Shown: positions 16,016 through 25,345, numbered from the stretch's first letter. The stretch: 64,000 nt of DNA from Chitinophagaceae bacterium (GCA_024103425.1 JAGFIS010000004.1:62001-126000), one strand, 5' to 3'. The notes: generated from the letters alone by a model not told the origin. A program made the numbers and translations.

Positions 16016-16474
16016 CTAAAACCACCTGAACCATGGCCTTGCCACTGCTTCTCTAAACGGCCACGGTATAGCAATTAGTATCAATAACAGAACAATTCCG
16101 AAATAAATCAGGGCTTTTTTGTACTTGGCTTGTGAGTCAGGAGCTTTTTTTACAGCCGTTCTTCCGGCATGTACTAAAACCCAGGCAATCAGCATCAGTA
16201 GCCAGTGCTCTAGGGTGAAAAACCGCATCAGACTGTCTTTCATGAAATCTCCGAGATGTTTTAAACGATCAAACCAGCCGTTTTCAAAATATAAGACAAA
16301 CCCAAAAACCACCTGGATGTCGAACATGATCATGAATAACAAACTGCTTTTATCTGTCAGCGCCGAGTATTTAGAACGACTCATCATGCCACTAATTGCA
16401 GTAAACACCGTCATAACTCCAAAAAGTAAAACCAGCCACCTGGTGAGGGAATGCAGCGTCATTATCGTGTTCAT
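16016..16474 (-). CDS. Four-helix membrane protein, cytochrome b-like
   Basis: Integral membrane protein of 152 residues from the ATG at 16474 (MNTIMTLHSLTRW); the longer frame to 16519 adds an unconvincing extension. Four hydrophobic helices are visible, with His/aromatic motifs at their ends: TLHSLTRWLVLLFGVM, LLFMIMFDIQVVFGFVLYF, TLEHWLLMLIAWVLVHAGR and ALIYFGIVLLLILIAIPW. Histidines in HSxxRW, EHW and VHAGR could be heme ligands, and similar proteins in Bacteroidota are often labelled cytochrome B. Heme binding is inferred, not shown. Confidence 0.6.
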   Translation of the reverse strand: MNTIMTLHSLTRWLVLLFGVMTVFTAISGMMSRSKYSALTDKSSLLFMIMFDIQVVFGFVLYFENGWFDRLKHLGDFMKDSLMRFFTLEHWLLMLIAWVLVHAGRTAVKKAPDSQAKYKKALIYFGIVLLLILIAIPWPFREAVARPWFRWF

Positions 16475-16589
16475 CTCTCTTAATTTTAGCGCAAAAGTAA
16501 GCGAAATAACCTTTGCCACATCTTAAGGAAATGTGAGCAATCGCAGCGAAAAAGAGAAATTGAAACTCTCTTCTTGTAAAAAGAATCTG

Positions 16590-17273
16590 CTAATGGTTCA
16601 TAAGGGTCTCCACCAGATCGGCCATACCTTCAGTAGCGGGCCTGGCAATGACTTCATACCCCCACATTGAGGCAATGGAGGGGGGATTTTTGTCAACTAA
16701 AAATTTGCTGACAGCATCCGGCAGAAACTCTGCAAGCGAAGCCGCAGGATACACCTGCAAAGAAGAACCAACAACCACAAAAATTTCAGCACCCGAGACT
16801 ATTTTAGCCGCCACCCCGATATTCGGTACTGCCTCGCCAAACCATACAACATGAGGCCTGAGGTAGCCACCATCATCCGCTTTCGCACCGTGCACAATAT
16901 CTCCTCTGATATCGTATAGGATAGTGTCATCCTTTTCACTTCGCATTTTCATGATCTCACCGTGCAGATGCAACACCTTCGTACTGCCCGCGCGCTCGTG
17001 AAGATCGTCGATATTCTGCGTGATGACGGTTACATCAAACCTGTCTTCTAAAGATGCAATCAGTTGATGCGCGAGGTTGGGCCGTGCATCCATCACATTC
17101 TTCCGCCGCATATTGTAGAACTCCTGCACCAGATTCCTGTTTTTTGCCCATGCCTGTGGTGTTGCCACTTCGTAAATATCATACCCTTCCCAAAGACCAT
17201 CACTATCTCTGAAGGTTTTCAATCCGCTTTCGGCACTGACACCCGCCCCTGTAAAGAATACCAACCGCTTCAT
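16590..17273 (-). CDS. cobB: NAD-dependent protein deacylase, SIR2 family, without zinc cysteines
   Basis: Sirtuin of 227 residues that removes acyl groups from lysines using NAD. Motifs are FFTGAGVSAESGLKTFRD, TQNIDDLHERAG, catalytic His104 in HLHGEI, and the acyl-pocket pair Tyr53/Arg56 in EFYNMRR that marks class III sirtuins able to remove succinyl or malonyl groups. The region between the catalytic His and LRPHVVWFGEAVP, where class III enzymes usually hold four zinc cysteines, has none. The same loss is common in Bacteroidota homologues, so the enzyme is probably active with a zinc-free small domain. Confidence 0.9.
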   Translation of the reverse strand: MKRLVFFTGAGVSAESGLKTFRDSDGLWEGYDIYEVATPQAWAKNRNLVQEFYNMRRKNVMDARPNLAHQLIASLEDRFDVTVITQNIDDLHERAGSTKVLHLHGEIMKMRSEKDDTILYDIRGDIVHGAKADDGGYLRPHVVWFGEAVPNIGVAAKIVSGAEIFVVVGSSLQVYPAASLAEFLPDAVSKFLVDKNPPSIASMWGYEVIARPATEGMADLVETLMNH

Positions 17274-17300
17274 CTAATTCAAAATATAATATTTAAACTA

Positions 17301-17705
17301 CTACCCTGCCATGTCGAGAATGGTGTTCCATTCTTTTTCTTCCACCTTTTGAACAGACAGTCTTGAATTGGTTACCAATTGCATTTTCGCAAGCGACTTT
17401 GTATCCTTAATCATCGCCAGAGTAACCGGATTCTTTAAACGTTTTACGGGTTTGATATCAACAACACTCCAGGTATCTCCTTCTGCCGTCGGATCAGGGT
17501 ATGCTTCCTTTACAATCTTCACGATACCCACTATCGCCAATCCTTCATTGCTGTGATAGAAGAATGCCAGGTCGCCTTTCTTCATGGCTCTCAGATTATT
17601 CCTTGCCTGATAATTGCGCACTCCGTCCCAGAAGGTTTGCTTGTCTTTCACTAACTGATCGTAGCTGTAAACAAAAGGTTCTGACTTCATTAACCAGTAA
17701 TTCAT
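17301..17705 (-). CDS. EVE-domain protein
   Basis: A 134-residue single-domain protein of the EVE/THYN1 type, a PUA-like fold implicated in recognising modified bases in DNA or RNA. Signatures are MNYWLMKSEPFVYSYDQL, WDGVRNYQARNNLRAMKKGDLAFFYHSNEG, IVGIVKIVKEAYPDPT and WSVVDIKPVKRLKNPVTL. It stands 27 nt upstream of the sirtuin gene on the same strand and may be co-transcribed. No defence genes are adjacent, so a housekeeping role is more likely than restriction. Confidence 0.9.
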   Translation of the reverse strand: MNYWLMKSEPFVYSYDQLVKDKQTFWDGVRNYQARNNLRAMKKGDLAFFYHSNEGLAIVGIVKIVKEAYPDPTAEGDTWSVVDIKPVKRLKNPVTLAMIKDTKSLAKMQLVTNSRLSVQKVEEKEWNTILDMAG

Positions 17706-17994
17706 ATCTATGAAGTTTTAAGGAAATCAAATATCTGAAATAACTACGATAAAAGTATGAGGGCACTATCGCAAAAGGCACAGATACGCCACGCACAAAG
17801 GCTATGTTGCATATCCTGGTAAAGCACAGATACCCTTACTCACTTAGCCAACGCTGCATATCTGCTCTAGTTGGGGCTAGTTCGGGGGCGCTAACCAAGG
17901 AAAAAGGTTTTCTTCGGAATCTTTGATTTCTCCTTCCATTGCTTATTTTTAATCCATAAACCGGTACACTTCAAATATCTACCGCTGGGTCAAC
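17706..17994. other. Gap before the 17995 gene, no feature recognised
   Basis: About 290 bases between the EVE gene and the following plus-strand membrane gene. I see no convincing small gene, RNA or terminator. The frame of the next gene is open back to 17953 but holds no ATG, GTG or TTG before 17995. Confidence 0.4.
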
Positions 17995-18591
17995 TTGCTG
18001 CTGACCGTTGTACTGCCTGCCTACAGTATATGGTCAGGAGGTGTTACAGTTTTTTATATTCTCTATCTGTATTGGTGGCAGGAACTGATTGCCTCGGTTT
18101 TGGATGCCTTTTATCCGGCACCTCAAAACTTACAGGCAGCTGTTCCCGTATCTCTGAAGTTTAAACTCTATCTGTTGGGTATCTACTTCGTCTTCATTGT
18201 GATCATCTTCGGATTCATCACCGAATGGGCAAACCGCGATTTGCTGTTCAAGAATTTTGACGTGATGTTTTTCAGAAACATTTACTTCAACATCAATCTG
18301 GCTGCATTGTTAGTGAACGAAATTTTAGTGAGGCGTTCGGGACGCCACAGGCTTAATGATCCGGGAGATATTTTTACGGGGCGTGCTATCGTACTACATG
18401 TCTCAATTATCCTCGGAACCATTCTTTATTTTTTAGTTGTAAAAAGGTATCCAGACTATTTTACTCCTGATAATCTCTGGGGATCTGTTCTTGTAGCTAC
18501 ACCATTCCTGCTATTAAAAGCTTTTTTCAATTGGAACTGGATTTCATCTACAAATAGAATTTCACCCGAGACAGAACAAACCCAGTCATAA
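17995..18591 (+). CDS. Multi-pass membrane protein, DUF6498-like, start uncertain
   Basis: Integral membrane protein with five or six hydrophobic segments. It includes VTVFYILYLYWWQELIASVL, YLLGIYFVFIVIIFGFITEW and a C-terminal RAIVLHVSIILGTILYFLV; the last resembles the conserved end of DUF6498 proteins. The only start codon in the open frame is TTG at 17995, which would fall inside what looks like the first helix. Codons from 17956 read INRYTSNIYRWVNLLLTVV, a plausible N-terminus lacking an ATG. Either a rare start codon is used or the 5' end has been lost or altered. Function unknown. Confidence 0.5.
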   Translation: MLLTVVLPAYSIWSGGVTVFYILYLYWWQELIASVLDAFYPAPQNLQAAVPVSLKFKLYLLGIYFVFIVIIFGFITEWANRDLLFKNFDVMFFRNIYFNINLAALLVNEILVRRSGRHRLNDPGDIFTGRAIVLHVSIILGTILYFLVVKRYPDYFTPDNLWGSVLVATPFLLLKAFFNWNWISSTNRISPETEQTQS

Positions 18592-18761
18592 TTTTTCTTC
18601 TATGAACCCCGGTATATTGATGTAACCATCTCATCTACAGATGTCAACAAATCAATAGAAATTACAGATCTTATTTCCTCCTATTTACCATCAACAAATA
18701 ACATCCACTATGTTTCAAATCCATTATTTTTGCTGTATCAATACACCTTAAATAAGTGAAT

Positions 18762-19022
18762 ATGCTTACAAGCCTCATGAAAGAAGTTTACCTGATTTCT
18801 GCCCCGGGATTTCCCGAGTGGGTACTTATAGCCTTGGTTATTTTACTCCTCTTTGGTGGCAAGAAAATTCCTGAACTGATGAGAGGTGTGGGCCGCGGTA
18901 TCCGAGAGTTTAACGACGCTAAAGAAAACGTGAAGAAAGAACTCGAGGCCGGTATGAATGAAAAAGACACTTCAGATCGTGAGTCTACTGTTCACAGTTC
19001 CGGAACGATTGAGCCTAAATAA
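18762..19022 (+). CDS. tatA: Twin-arginine translocase subunit TatA/TatE
   Basis: Small pore-forming component of the Tat protein export system, 86 residues from the ATG at 18762 (a GTG at 18756 is the alternative). One N-terminal membrane helix [17 protein letters not shown] is followed by the hinge and amphipathic helix [24 protein letters not shown] and a charged tail. The FGG-KKIPEL junction is the TatA hallmark. No tatC is adjacent. A possible -7 element TATTTTTG lies at 18725-18732. The gene converges with aroA, 20 nt away. Confidence 0.9.
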   Translation: MLTSLMKEVYLISAPGFPEWVLIALVILLLFGGKKIPELMRGVGRGIREFNDAKENVKKELEAGMNEKDTSDRESTVHSSGTIEPK

Positions 19023-19042
19023 GCAGCCTGCTTTACAAAAAT

Positions 19043-20335
19043 TTACCGGGGATACACTGTCACCTGCATCTTTAGTTTCTTCATGTCATCGAAGAAGGAA
19101 GGATAAGATTTATTAACTGCCTCTGCGCCTGAAATGGTTGTTACACCCTTTGCTTTCGTTGCTGCTACAGCACAGGCCATTGCCATACGGTGATCGTTAT
19201 GAGAATCTACTTTTGCTCCTTTTACCTGGTCTGAGCCGTGAATTTTCATCACATCGCCATCCAGATCGATCTTCACATTCATTCTGCCGAACTCTTCTCT
19301 AAGCGCCAACGCTCGATTACTTTCTTTATGCAACAGGCGGGTAACGCCGCGGATGGTGGTGACCCCACTGCAATAAGATGCCAGGGCCACTAAAGGCGGA
19401 AATAGATCGGGACAATGTGTAGCATCAAAATCAAACGATTTTAGCGGAGCCGGCGTTACTCTGATGCCTCCCCTGCCGATCTTTACATCGGCACCACACT
19501 GGTACAAAGCATCCATCACTGCTTTATCACCCTGAACGGAATCCATATCCATACCTCTGACGGCCACCGGACCGGCTATTGCTCCGGCAACTAACAGAAA
19601 AGCTGCGTTGCTCCAGTCGCCTTCAACATTATATTTCCTGACCAATCCATGCTCCGGCTGGTAGGGAAGAATTTCAAAACGTTTGTAATCTTTATGTGAA
19701 ACCCGGAAACCGAATTTATTCAACACATCCAGGGTGAGATCGATATACGGTCTGCTCATCAGGTTATCAACCCTCAGGATGGTTGGCTTTGTAACAGCCT
19801 TTGCATAAGCGAACAACATTCCGGTCAGGAACTGCGAACTCAGTCCTCCTGCAACCGTAATCTCCTTAGCTTTCATAGGCCCGTGAATGGTGACAGGCAA
19901 TTTTCCGTTGTTGGAAAAAACTGTTACTCCGAGCTTTGGAAGATAGGTATCGAGAAAATCCATCGGACGTTTTACCAGACTGCCCTTGCCATTGAATGTG
20001 ATATCAAAATTGAACAGGGCAGCAATGGGTGCGAACATTCGCATACTCAGCCCGCTCTCTCCGGGGTCAACTACCAGGCTCTTATTCGGATCAGGACTTC
20101 TGAAAATATTACTACCCGAAACAACGGCTACTTTATTTCCTTTCACCGATACTTCAGCACCAAGCCGTCTGATAATATCAACAGCAGCCATCTCATCGTT
20201 ACTCTTTCCTATATTATCAATGACTGTTTTCCCGTCTGTCAACAAGGCTGCAGCACAGGCCCTCTGCGTACAACTCTTAGATGGAGGCGCCTGAATACTG
20301 CCCATTAAACCGGAAGGATGAATCTTAACCCTCAT
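19043..20335 (-). CDS. aroA: 3-phosphoshikimate 1-carboxyvinyltransferase (EPSP synthase)
   Basis: Sixth shikimate-pathway enzyme, joining shikimate-3-phosphate and PEP, 430 residues. The N-terminal substrate loop APPSKSCTQRACAAALL and a diverged active-site loop DPGESGLSMRMFAPIAAL (in place of GNAGTAMRP) are visible, with SSQFLTGMLFA and the C-terminal LLHKESNRALALREEFGRMN and DHRMAMACAVAA. It is the last gene of the aromatic operon, 5 nt after aroB. The altered active-site loop suggests a glyphosate-tolerant class, which is an inference. Confidence 0.93.
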   Translation of the reverse strand: MRVKIHPSGLMGSIQAPPSKSCTQRACAAALLTDGKTVIDNIGKSNDEMAAVDIIRRLGAEVSVKGNKVAVVSGSNIFRSPDPNKSLVVDPGESGLSMRMFAPIAALFNFDITFNGKGSLVKRPMDFLDTYLPKLGVTVFSNNGKLPVTIHGPMKAKEITVAGGLSSQFLTGMLFAYAKAVTKPTILRVDNLMSRPYIDLTLDVLNKFGFRVSHKDYKRFEILPYQPEHGLVRKYNVEGDWSNAAFLLVAGAIAGPVAVRGMDMDSVQGDKAVMDALYQCGADVKIGRGGIRVTPAPLKSFDFDATHCPDLFPPLVALASYCSGVTTIRGVTRLLHKESNRALALREEFGRMNVKIDLDGDVMKIHGSDQVKGAKVDSHNDHRMAMACAVAATKAKGVTTISGAEAVNKSYPSFFDDMKKLKMQVTVYPR

Positions 20336-20340
20336 GATCG

Positions 20341-21375
20341 TTACATTTCAAAAAATAAGGTCTTCAGTTCACTCAGCGACAGCGGATGGACTACCCCCTC
20401 TCCTATGCCTTTCAACAAAATAAAATGGATTGTGTCGCCTGATTTCTTTTTGTCGTGCACAAGGATATCCCAGGCCTTTTCTTTGTCAAAATCAGTTTCA
20501 GTCGGCAGGTGATATTTCTTAAGCAGATACTTTAAGGCCTCAGTTTTCTCAGGATCAAACCCGATGAGCTTTTCCGAAAGTCTGCATGCAAATACCATCC
20601 CAATACTGATGGCAAAACCATGTGGCATGGTGGTGATATTCTCAATTGCATGGCCGAGCGTGTGACCGAAATTGAGCAATCTTCTTTGTCCGCTCTCACG
20701 CTCATCGCCTGCGGCTACCTTATATTTCAACTCTGCATTCCTACGAATAAGGTCGCCTGTTACATTCAGATCCTGTCTGAAGTCTTCAAGACTGTTATTC
20801 AACAAAAACTGAAACATCTCTGCATCGCGGATACAAGCGTGCTTGATAATCTCTGCAAACCCACTGATCCACTCCAGTTCAGGCAGTGTATTCAAAAAAG
20901 AAAAGTTGTAAAACAGATGCTCGGGCTGCCTGATTACTCCCACCTGATTCTTGTACAAGCCGACATTCACACCGTTTTTACCACCGACAGCAGCGTCCAC
21001 CATACCTAACACTGATGTAGGGGCAAAAGAAAACTTAACTCCACGCAGATAAATAGAAGCAATATAACCGGCCATATCCGTCACCACTCCTCCGCCAACA
21101 CCTACGAGAAACACATCCCTGTCTGCTTCCATATTGAGCAATTCCTCAATCGCTGTGTTCACCGTGTCCTGATTTTTACCGGCTTCACCTGCCGGCAGAA
21201 TGATGCACTCTCCTGCAGGGAATTCTTCTGGGTATTTCTGATATACGTGTTCATCAGTCACCCATATCACCCGTTTATCTGAAAGCTGTTCTCTTATATC
21301 ATCAAATGAAACTCCAAACCAACATTGTACCTCTTTATCAGAAAACCTGAAAGGCACCATTTCTTTTTTAATCAT
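20341..21375 (-). CDS. aroB: 3-dehydroquinate synthase
   Basis: NAD- and metal-dependent second enzyme of the shikimate pathway, 344 residues. Conserved features are VFLVGVGGGVVTDMAGYIASIYLRGV, FAPTSVLGMVDAAVGGKNGVN, SGFAEIIKHACI and the metal-site GESGQRRLLNFGHTLGHAIE. The start overlaps the end of the DAHP synthase/chorismate mutase gene by 8 bp. It sits between the first-step enzyme and aroA, so three shikimate steps are encoded side by side. Confidence 0.94.
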   Translation of the reverse strand: MIKKEMVPFRFSDKEVQCWFGVSFDDIREQLSDKRVIWVTDEHVYQKYPEEFPAGECIILPAGEAGKNQDTVNTAIEELLNMEADRDVFLVGVGGGVVTDMAGYIASIYLRGVKFSFAPTSVLGMVDAAVGGKNGVNVGLYKNQVGVIRQPEHLFYNFSFLNTLPELEWISGFAEIIKHACIRDAEMFQFLLNNSLEDFRQDLNVTGDLIRRNAELKYKVAAGDERESGQRRLLNFGHTLGHAIENITTMPHGFAISIGMVFACRLSEKLIGFDPEKTEALKYLLKKYHLPTETDFDKEKAWDILVHDKKKSGDTIHFILLKGIGEGVVHPLSLSELKTLFFEM

Positions 21376-22456
21376 TCATTATCTTATTTTGGTGGTTGAT
21401 GCTCTCCATGTGAATGGCATCAAAATACTTGGTAATGAAATCCTGGCTCAAACCGAGTTTCTCTCCTTTTTTGAAAGCTTTGCTCAGAATTTCGTTCCAG
21501 CGGTTGGTTTGCAAGATAGTTATCTTATTGTCTTTTTTGTATTGACCGATCTGATCTGCTACTTTCATCCTTTGCCCGATCAGCGATAACAGTTCGTCAT
21601 CAATCTGATTGATTTGTTCTCTAAGTTTCGCCAATGCGTTGAGAAATTCCTGTTCTTCGCTACTCTCCTCGCGCCAAACCAGGTTGCTCAGCATTTCTTT
21701 CAGCACTGCAGGGGTAATCTGTTGCTTTGCATCGCTCCATGCATTATCAGGATCTACGTGCGATTCAATCATCAATCCACCGAAACCTAAGTCGATACTC
21801 TTCTGCGAGATAGAAGCCAGACCGGTACGGTTACCGCAAATGTGCGAAGGGTCGCAGATCAGCAACATACCGGGATATCTTCTCTTCATCTCAATCGGCA
21901 GTTGCCACATCGGAGCATTCCTGAACTCTGTATTCCCGAAGTTGGAGAATCCGCGGTGGATCATTCCCACATTCTTTACCCCCGCTTTAAACAACCGCTC
22001 AATGCCACCACTCCAAAGTTCGATATCAGAGTTAATCGGATTCTTTATCAAAACAGGAACCTCGGTACCTTTCAATGCATCTGCAATTTCCTGTACACTG
22101 AACGGGTTTACTGTCGTACGCGCACCTATCCATAGGATATCTACTTCAAACTGCAACGCATTCTCTACGTGTCTGGCCGTGGCTACTTCTACAGCAATCG
22201 GTAAACCTGTCTCCTGACGGGCTTTGACCAACCAAGGCAACCCTTTCACTCCAATTCCTTCAAACATACCGGGTTTTGTACGCGGCTTCCAGATACCGGC
22301 TCTCAGTACATCTACCTTTCCGGTGGCTGCCAGTTCTTTAGCTGTCTGCAATACTTGTTCTTCGCTCTCGGCACTGCAAGGGCCGCTGATAATTACGGGG
22401 CGTTTTGCCCAGATTTCTGTAATTGGTTTGGTCATGGTTTCGGTTTGTTGTGTCAT
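21368..22456 (-). CDS. Bifunctional DAHP synthase (type I-beta) / chorismate mutase
   Basis: Fusion of 362 residues. Residues about 1-260 form a KdsA-like DAHP synthase (VIISGPCSAESEEQ, LRAGIWKPRTKPGMFEGIG, NPINSDIELWSGGIERL, LLICDPSHICGNRTG) that condenses PEP and erythrose-4-phosphate. Residues about 270-362 form an AroQ-type helical chorismate mutase (LAKLREQINQIDDELLSLIGQRMKVADQIGQYKKDN). The enzyme therefore covers the entry of the shikimate pathway and the first step of the Phe/Tyr branch. It lies 8 nt after tyrA. In such fusions the mutase domain serves as the allosteric site for the synthase. Confidence 0.94.
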   Translation of the reverse strand: MTQQTETMTKPITEIWAKRPVIISGPCSAESEEQVLQTAKELAATGKVDVLRAGIWKPRTKPGMFEGIGVKGLPWLVKARQETGLPIAVEVATARHVENALQFEVDILWIGARTTVNPFSVQEIADALKGTEVPVLIKNPINSDIELWSGGIERLFKAGVKNVGMIHRGFSNFGNTEFRNAPMWQLPIEMKRRYPGMLLICDPSHICGNRTGLASISQKSIDLGFGGLMIESHVDPDNAWSDAKQQITPAVLKEMLSNLVWREESSEEQEFLNALAKLREQINQIDDELLSLIGQRMKVADQIGQYKKDNKITILQTNRWNEILSKAFKKGEKLGLSQDFITKYFDAIHMESINHQNKIMND

Positions 22457-22464
22457 CGTTTATA

Positions 22465-23304
22465 TCACTTTAAAATTCTTCTGATTTTGTTTGCGTTTTC
22501 CATCAATTCTTTCATATAAGTATAGTTATCTTTTTCAAAACAACTTCTGAACTTCTTCAACTGAGTGATGTGCTCGTTCAATACATCCAAGACATTCTCG
22601 CGGTTCTGCATAAAGATCGAGAGCCACATATCGGGATTGCTTTTTGCCAACCTGACCGTACTTTCAAAACCGGCACTGGCCATCTGAAAAATAGCACTCT
22701 CTTCTTTCTCTTTTTCTAACACCGTATTCGCAAGGGCGAACGAAGTGATGTGAGAAATATGGCTGACATAAGCCGCATGCAGATCGTGTGCTTCTGAGCC
22801 CATGTAAACAATCTTCATCCCCAGGTTGTGGTAGATATCCTCAACCAGTTTCAAAGCTTTCTCTCCGGATTTCTCTCTATCACAGATTACGACCACATTA
22901 CCTTCAAAACTCAATCGTGTGGCAGCATCCGGCCCGCTGTGTTCCGTACCCCACATAGGGTGCGTAGCTACGAAAGCGACTCTGTTGGGATGGTCTGCAA
23001 TCGCCTCGCACATCGTGAACTTGGTAGAACCAACGTCAAAAACTACCTTATCTCCTGCCTTATCAAGTATTCCACTCAATATCTTTTCAGTAGCCGCTAC
23101 CGGTATCGCGATGATGATGACATCTGATTGTACAATCAACTCATCCAAAGAAAGTGCTTCATCGATAATCCCCAACTCCACTGCCCTCTTTGCATGTTGT
23201 TCATCTGCATCGGAACCGATAAACCTATCCGCAAATCCGTTCTCGCGCAATTTCAGCGCCATTGAGCCACCTATCAAACCTGTTCCTATTATTCCTACCG
23301 TCAT
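22465..23304 (-). CDS. tyrA: Prephenate dehydrogenase
   Basis: NAD(P)-dependent enzyme converting prephenate to 4-hydroxyphenylpyruvate for tyrosine synthesis, 279 residues. The Rossmann motif is MTVGIIGTGLIGGSMALKL; VVFDVGSTKFTMCEAIAD, FVATHPMWGTEHSGPDAA and DLHAAYVSHISHITSFALA match the TyrA active-site blocks, including the catalytic His in THPMWG. No ACT domain is present, so feedback may rely on other enzymes or on attenuation. It overlaps the upstream aminotransferase gene by 4 bp. Confidence 0.93.
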   Translation of the reverse strand: MTVGIIGTGLIGGSMALKLRENGFADRFIGSDADEQHAKRAVELGIIDEALSLDELIVQSDVIIIAIPVAATEKILSGILDKAGDKVVFDVGSTKFTMCEAIADHPNRVAFVATHPMWGTEHSGPDAATRLSFEGNVVVICDREKSGEKALKLVEDIYHNLGMKIVYMGSEAHDLHAAYVSHISHITSFALANTVLEKEKEESAIFQMASAGFESTVRLAKSNPDMWLSIFMQNRENVLDVLNEHITQLKKFRSCFEKDNYTYMKELMENANKIRRILK

Positions 23305-24488
23305 CTTCTGCTGAAATTATTTTTAATTCTTTCTATAGCTTCTTTCATCTTTTCTTCATTCACACACAGGCTGGTTCTGATATACTTGTCTCCGGCATCG
23401 CCAAAAATACCACCGGGAGTAATAAATACATTGCTGCTTTCTAAAATTTCGTCACTGAGCTCAAAGCCGGTTTCATATCCTTTAGGTATTTCAGCCCATA
23501 CGAATAACCCTGCCTGTTGCTTCTCGTACTGAGCTCCCAGCAAATCCATCAGTTCATACACCAGTTCTCTTCTTCTCCTATAGATATTATTCACATGATC
23601 ATACCACTCCTTACCCAGCGTTAGCGCTTTCGCCGCTGCCAGTTGTAACGGCAGAAACATACCACTGTCCATATTGCTCTTGAACCGCATTACTTCTGTG
23701 ATGCGTCTTGCTGATGCCAGGGCAAAGCCTACTCTCCATCCTGCCATATTATGACTCTTGCTGAGAGAATTCAATTCTATCATTACATCCTTTGCGCCTT
23801 CTACCGAAAGCATGCTCAGTGGATTTTCATTCAGAATAAAGCTATAAGGATTGTCATGGCAAATCAGGATATTTTTTTCAGTTGCAAATTCTACCAACTT
23901 TTCAAACAACGCTTTGTCCGGAACCTTTCCTGTAGGCATGTGCGGGTAATTCACAAACATCAGTTTGATTCCCTGCGTGGCAAGTGCCTCCAGTTCTTCG
24001 AAATCAGGCTCCCAGTTATTTTCTTTTCTAAGCGAGTATGTAAGCACTTCAGCTCCTGCAATCGTGGCTGCACTTCTGTAAGTCGGGTAACCGGGGTTTG
24101 GAATCAGCACCTTGTCACCCGGATTGATATACGTCATACAGATATGCATGATACCTTCCTTACTGCCGATCAGCGGAAGAATCTCGGTATCGGGATCCAA
24201 CTCTACATCATAATACTTCCGGTACCAATCTGCTGCTGCCTGGCGAAGTAAAGGATGCCCTTTATAGTTCTGATACCCGTGTGTACCCGGCTTTGATGCT
24301 TCTTCACTTAAGGTGAGCACTACCTCGGGATGGGGCGGACGGTCGGGACTGCCGATACCCAGATTGATTACCTGCTTACCTTCTTTATTCATCTGGTCGA
24401 TCTGACGCAGTTTACGTGCGAAGTAGTATTCCTGTACTTCTCCTAACCGGTCTGCAACTTTAATGTCTATCCCTGTTTTTGTTTCCAT
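23301..24488 (-). CDS. PLP-dependent class I/II aminotransferase of the aromatic operon
   Basis: Fold-type I aminotransferase of 395 residues from the ATG at 24488 (METKTGIDIKVADRL). The longer frame into pheA is rejected because this ATG lies 5 nt after the pheA stop. Motifs are INLGIGSPDRPPHP, IGSKEGIMHICMTYINPGD, FVNYPHMPTGKVPD and the PLP-lysine segment LNSLSKSHNMAGWRVGFA, with RTSLCVN for the carboxylate Arg. Similar proteins are annotated as LL-diaminopimelate or aspartate aminotransferase. Between pheA and tyrA the likely job is the last transamination to phenylalanine and tyrosine (inference from context). Confidence 0.88.
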   Translation of the reverse strand: METKTGIDIKVADRLGEVQEYYFARKLRQIDQMNKEGKQVINLGIGSPDRPPHPEVVLTLSEEASKPGTHGYQNYKGHPLLRQAAADWYRKYYDVELDPDTEILPLIGSKEGIMHICMTYINPGDKVLIPNPGYPTYRSAATIAGAEVLTYSLRKENNWEPDFEELEALATQGIKLMFVNYPHMPTGKVPDKALFEKLVEFATEKNILICHDNPYSFILNENPLSMLSVEGAKDVMIELNSLSKSHNMAGWRVGFALASARRITEVMRFKSNMDSGMFLPLQLAAAKALTLGKEWYDHVNNIYRRRRELVYELMDLLGAQYEKQQAGLFVWAEIPKGYETGFELSDEILESSNVFITPGGIFGDAGDKYIRTSLCVNEEKMKEAIERIKNNFSRR

Positions 24489-24492
24489 AGTA

Positions 24493-25341
24493 TCAGATAT
24501 TATCTTTTTCGCAATTTTTGTGAAGCTTTCCGTTTCTGTAAACACCATAAACCAGCACATCCGCAGTTAAAGGCTTAATGGTCTCGAGCAGGTAGTTCCA
24601 TTGAGCCAGGTCTGCAAACTCGCAATCGGCATGAAAGGCATATAGCCAGTCGCTGCCCGGGATGGGCATGGACTGTAGCTTACTCAGGTTAATACCACAG
24701 TCCGAAATCTGTGTCAGCACTCTTGCCAGGCTGCCTTTAGAGTGGTCTGTCTGGAAAACCATGCTCGCTTTATCAGCCCGCTGATCGATATGCAGTTCTT
24801 TCTGAAGAATCCAGAAGCGGGTGTAATTATTCTGTACAGTATGAATATTCTTTCTAAGTACTTCCAAGTTGAATTTTTCGGCTGCAAATGTACTGGCAAT
24901 TGCGGCAATGACCCGTGTCTTCGTCTTATGAACATGATAGGCACTCAAAGCTGTGTCTTCAGTTTCAATCAGTCTCCAAGGGCGAGTCTCCAAAAAATCA
25001 GAACACTGCAGCAGGGCCATCGGATGCGAGTGGACTTCGTAGATTTCTTCCAGTTTCACACCGGGATTCACTAACAGGTTCTGGTCAATCTGCAGGTAAA
25101 TCTCACCGGGAATCTGCAGACCCGATTTAGATATCAGATTATAATTCGGAAGGATACTGCCCGCTATAGAGTTTTCTATGGCCATGACACCTCCGTGGCA
25201 TTCGGGATTGTTCTTTACATGGTTCACCACTTCCCTGAAAGTGGCACAACAGATAGGTTCGAAGTCTTCTCCGAAATATTCAATTCCTGCCAGTTGGTGG
25301 AAGGACCCTTCGTAGCCCTGGATGGCGATTTTCTTTTTCAT
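24493..25341 (-). CDS. pheA: Prephenate dehydratase with ACT domain
   Basis: Converts prephenate to phenylpyruvate, 282 residues from the ATG at 25341 (MKKKIAIQGYEGSFHQLA). A TTG six bases upstream lies next to the terminator U-tract and is less likely. The catalytic domain has GVMAIENSIAGSI, VHSHPMALLQCSDFL and Thr174-Arg175-Phe176 in NNYTRFWIL. An ACT domain follows (GSLARVLTQISDCGINLSKLQS), the usual site of phenylalanine inhibition. It is the first structural gene of the operon and starts 4 nt after an intrinsic terminator, so its expression should depend on read-through of the leader. Confidence 0.95.
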   Translation of the reverse strand: MKKKIAIQGYEGSFHQLAGIEYFGEDFEPICCATFREVVNHVKNNPECHGGVMAIENSIAGSILPNYNLISKSGLQIPGEIYLQIDQNLLVNPGVKLEEIYEVHSHPMALLQCSDFLETRPWRLIETEDTALSAYHVHKTKTRVIAAIASTFAAEKFNLEVLRKNIHTVQNNYTRFWILQKELHIDQRADKASMVFQTDHSKGSLARVLTQISDCGINLSKLQSMPIPGSDWLYAFHADCEFADLAQWNYLLETIKPLTADVLVYGVYRNGKLHKNCEKDNI

Positions 25342-25345
25342 AATC

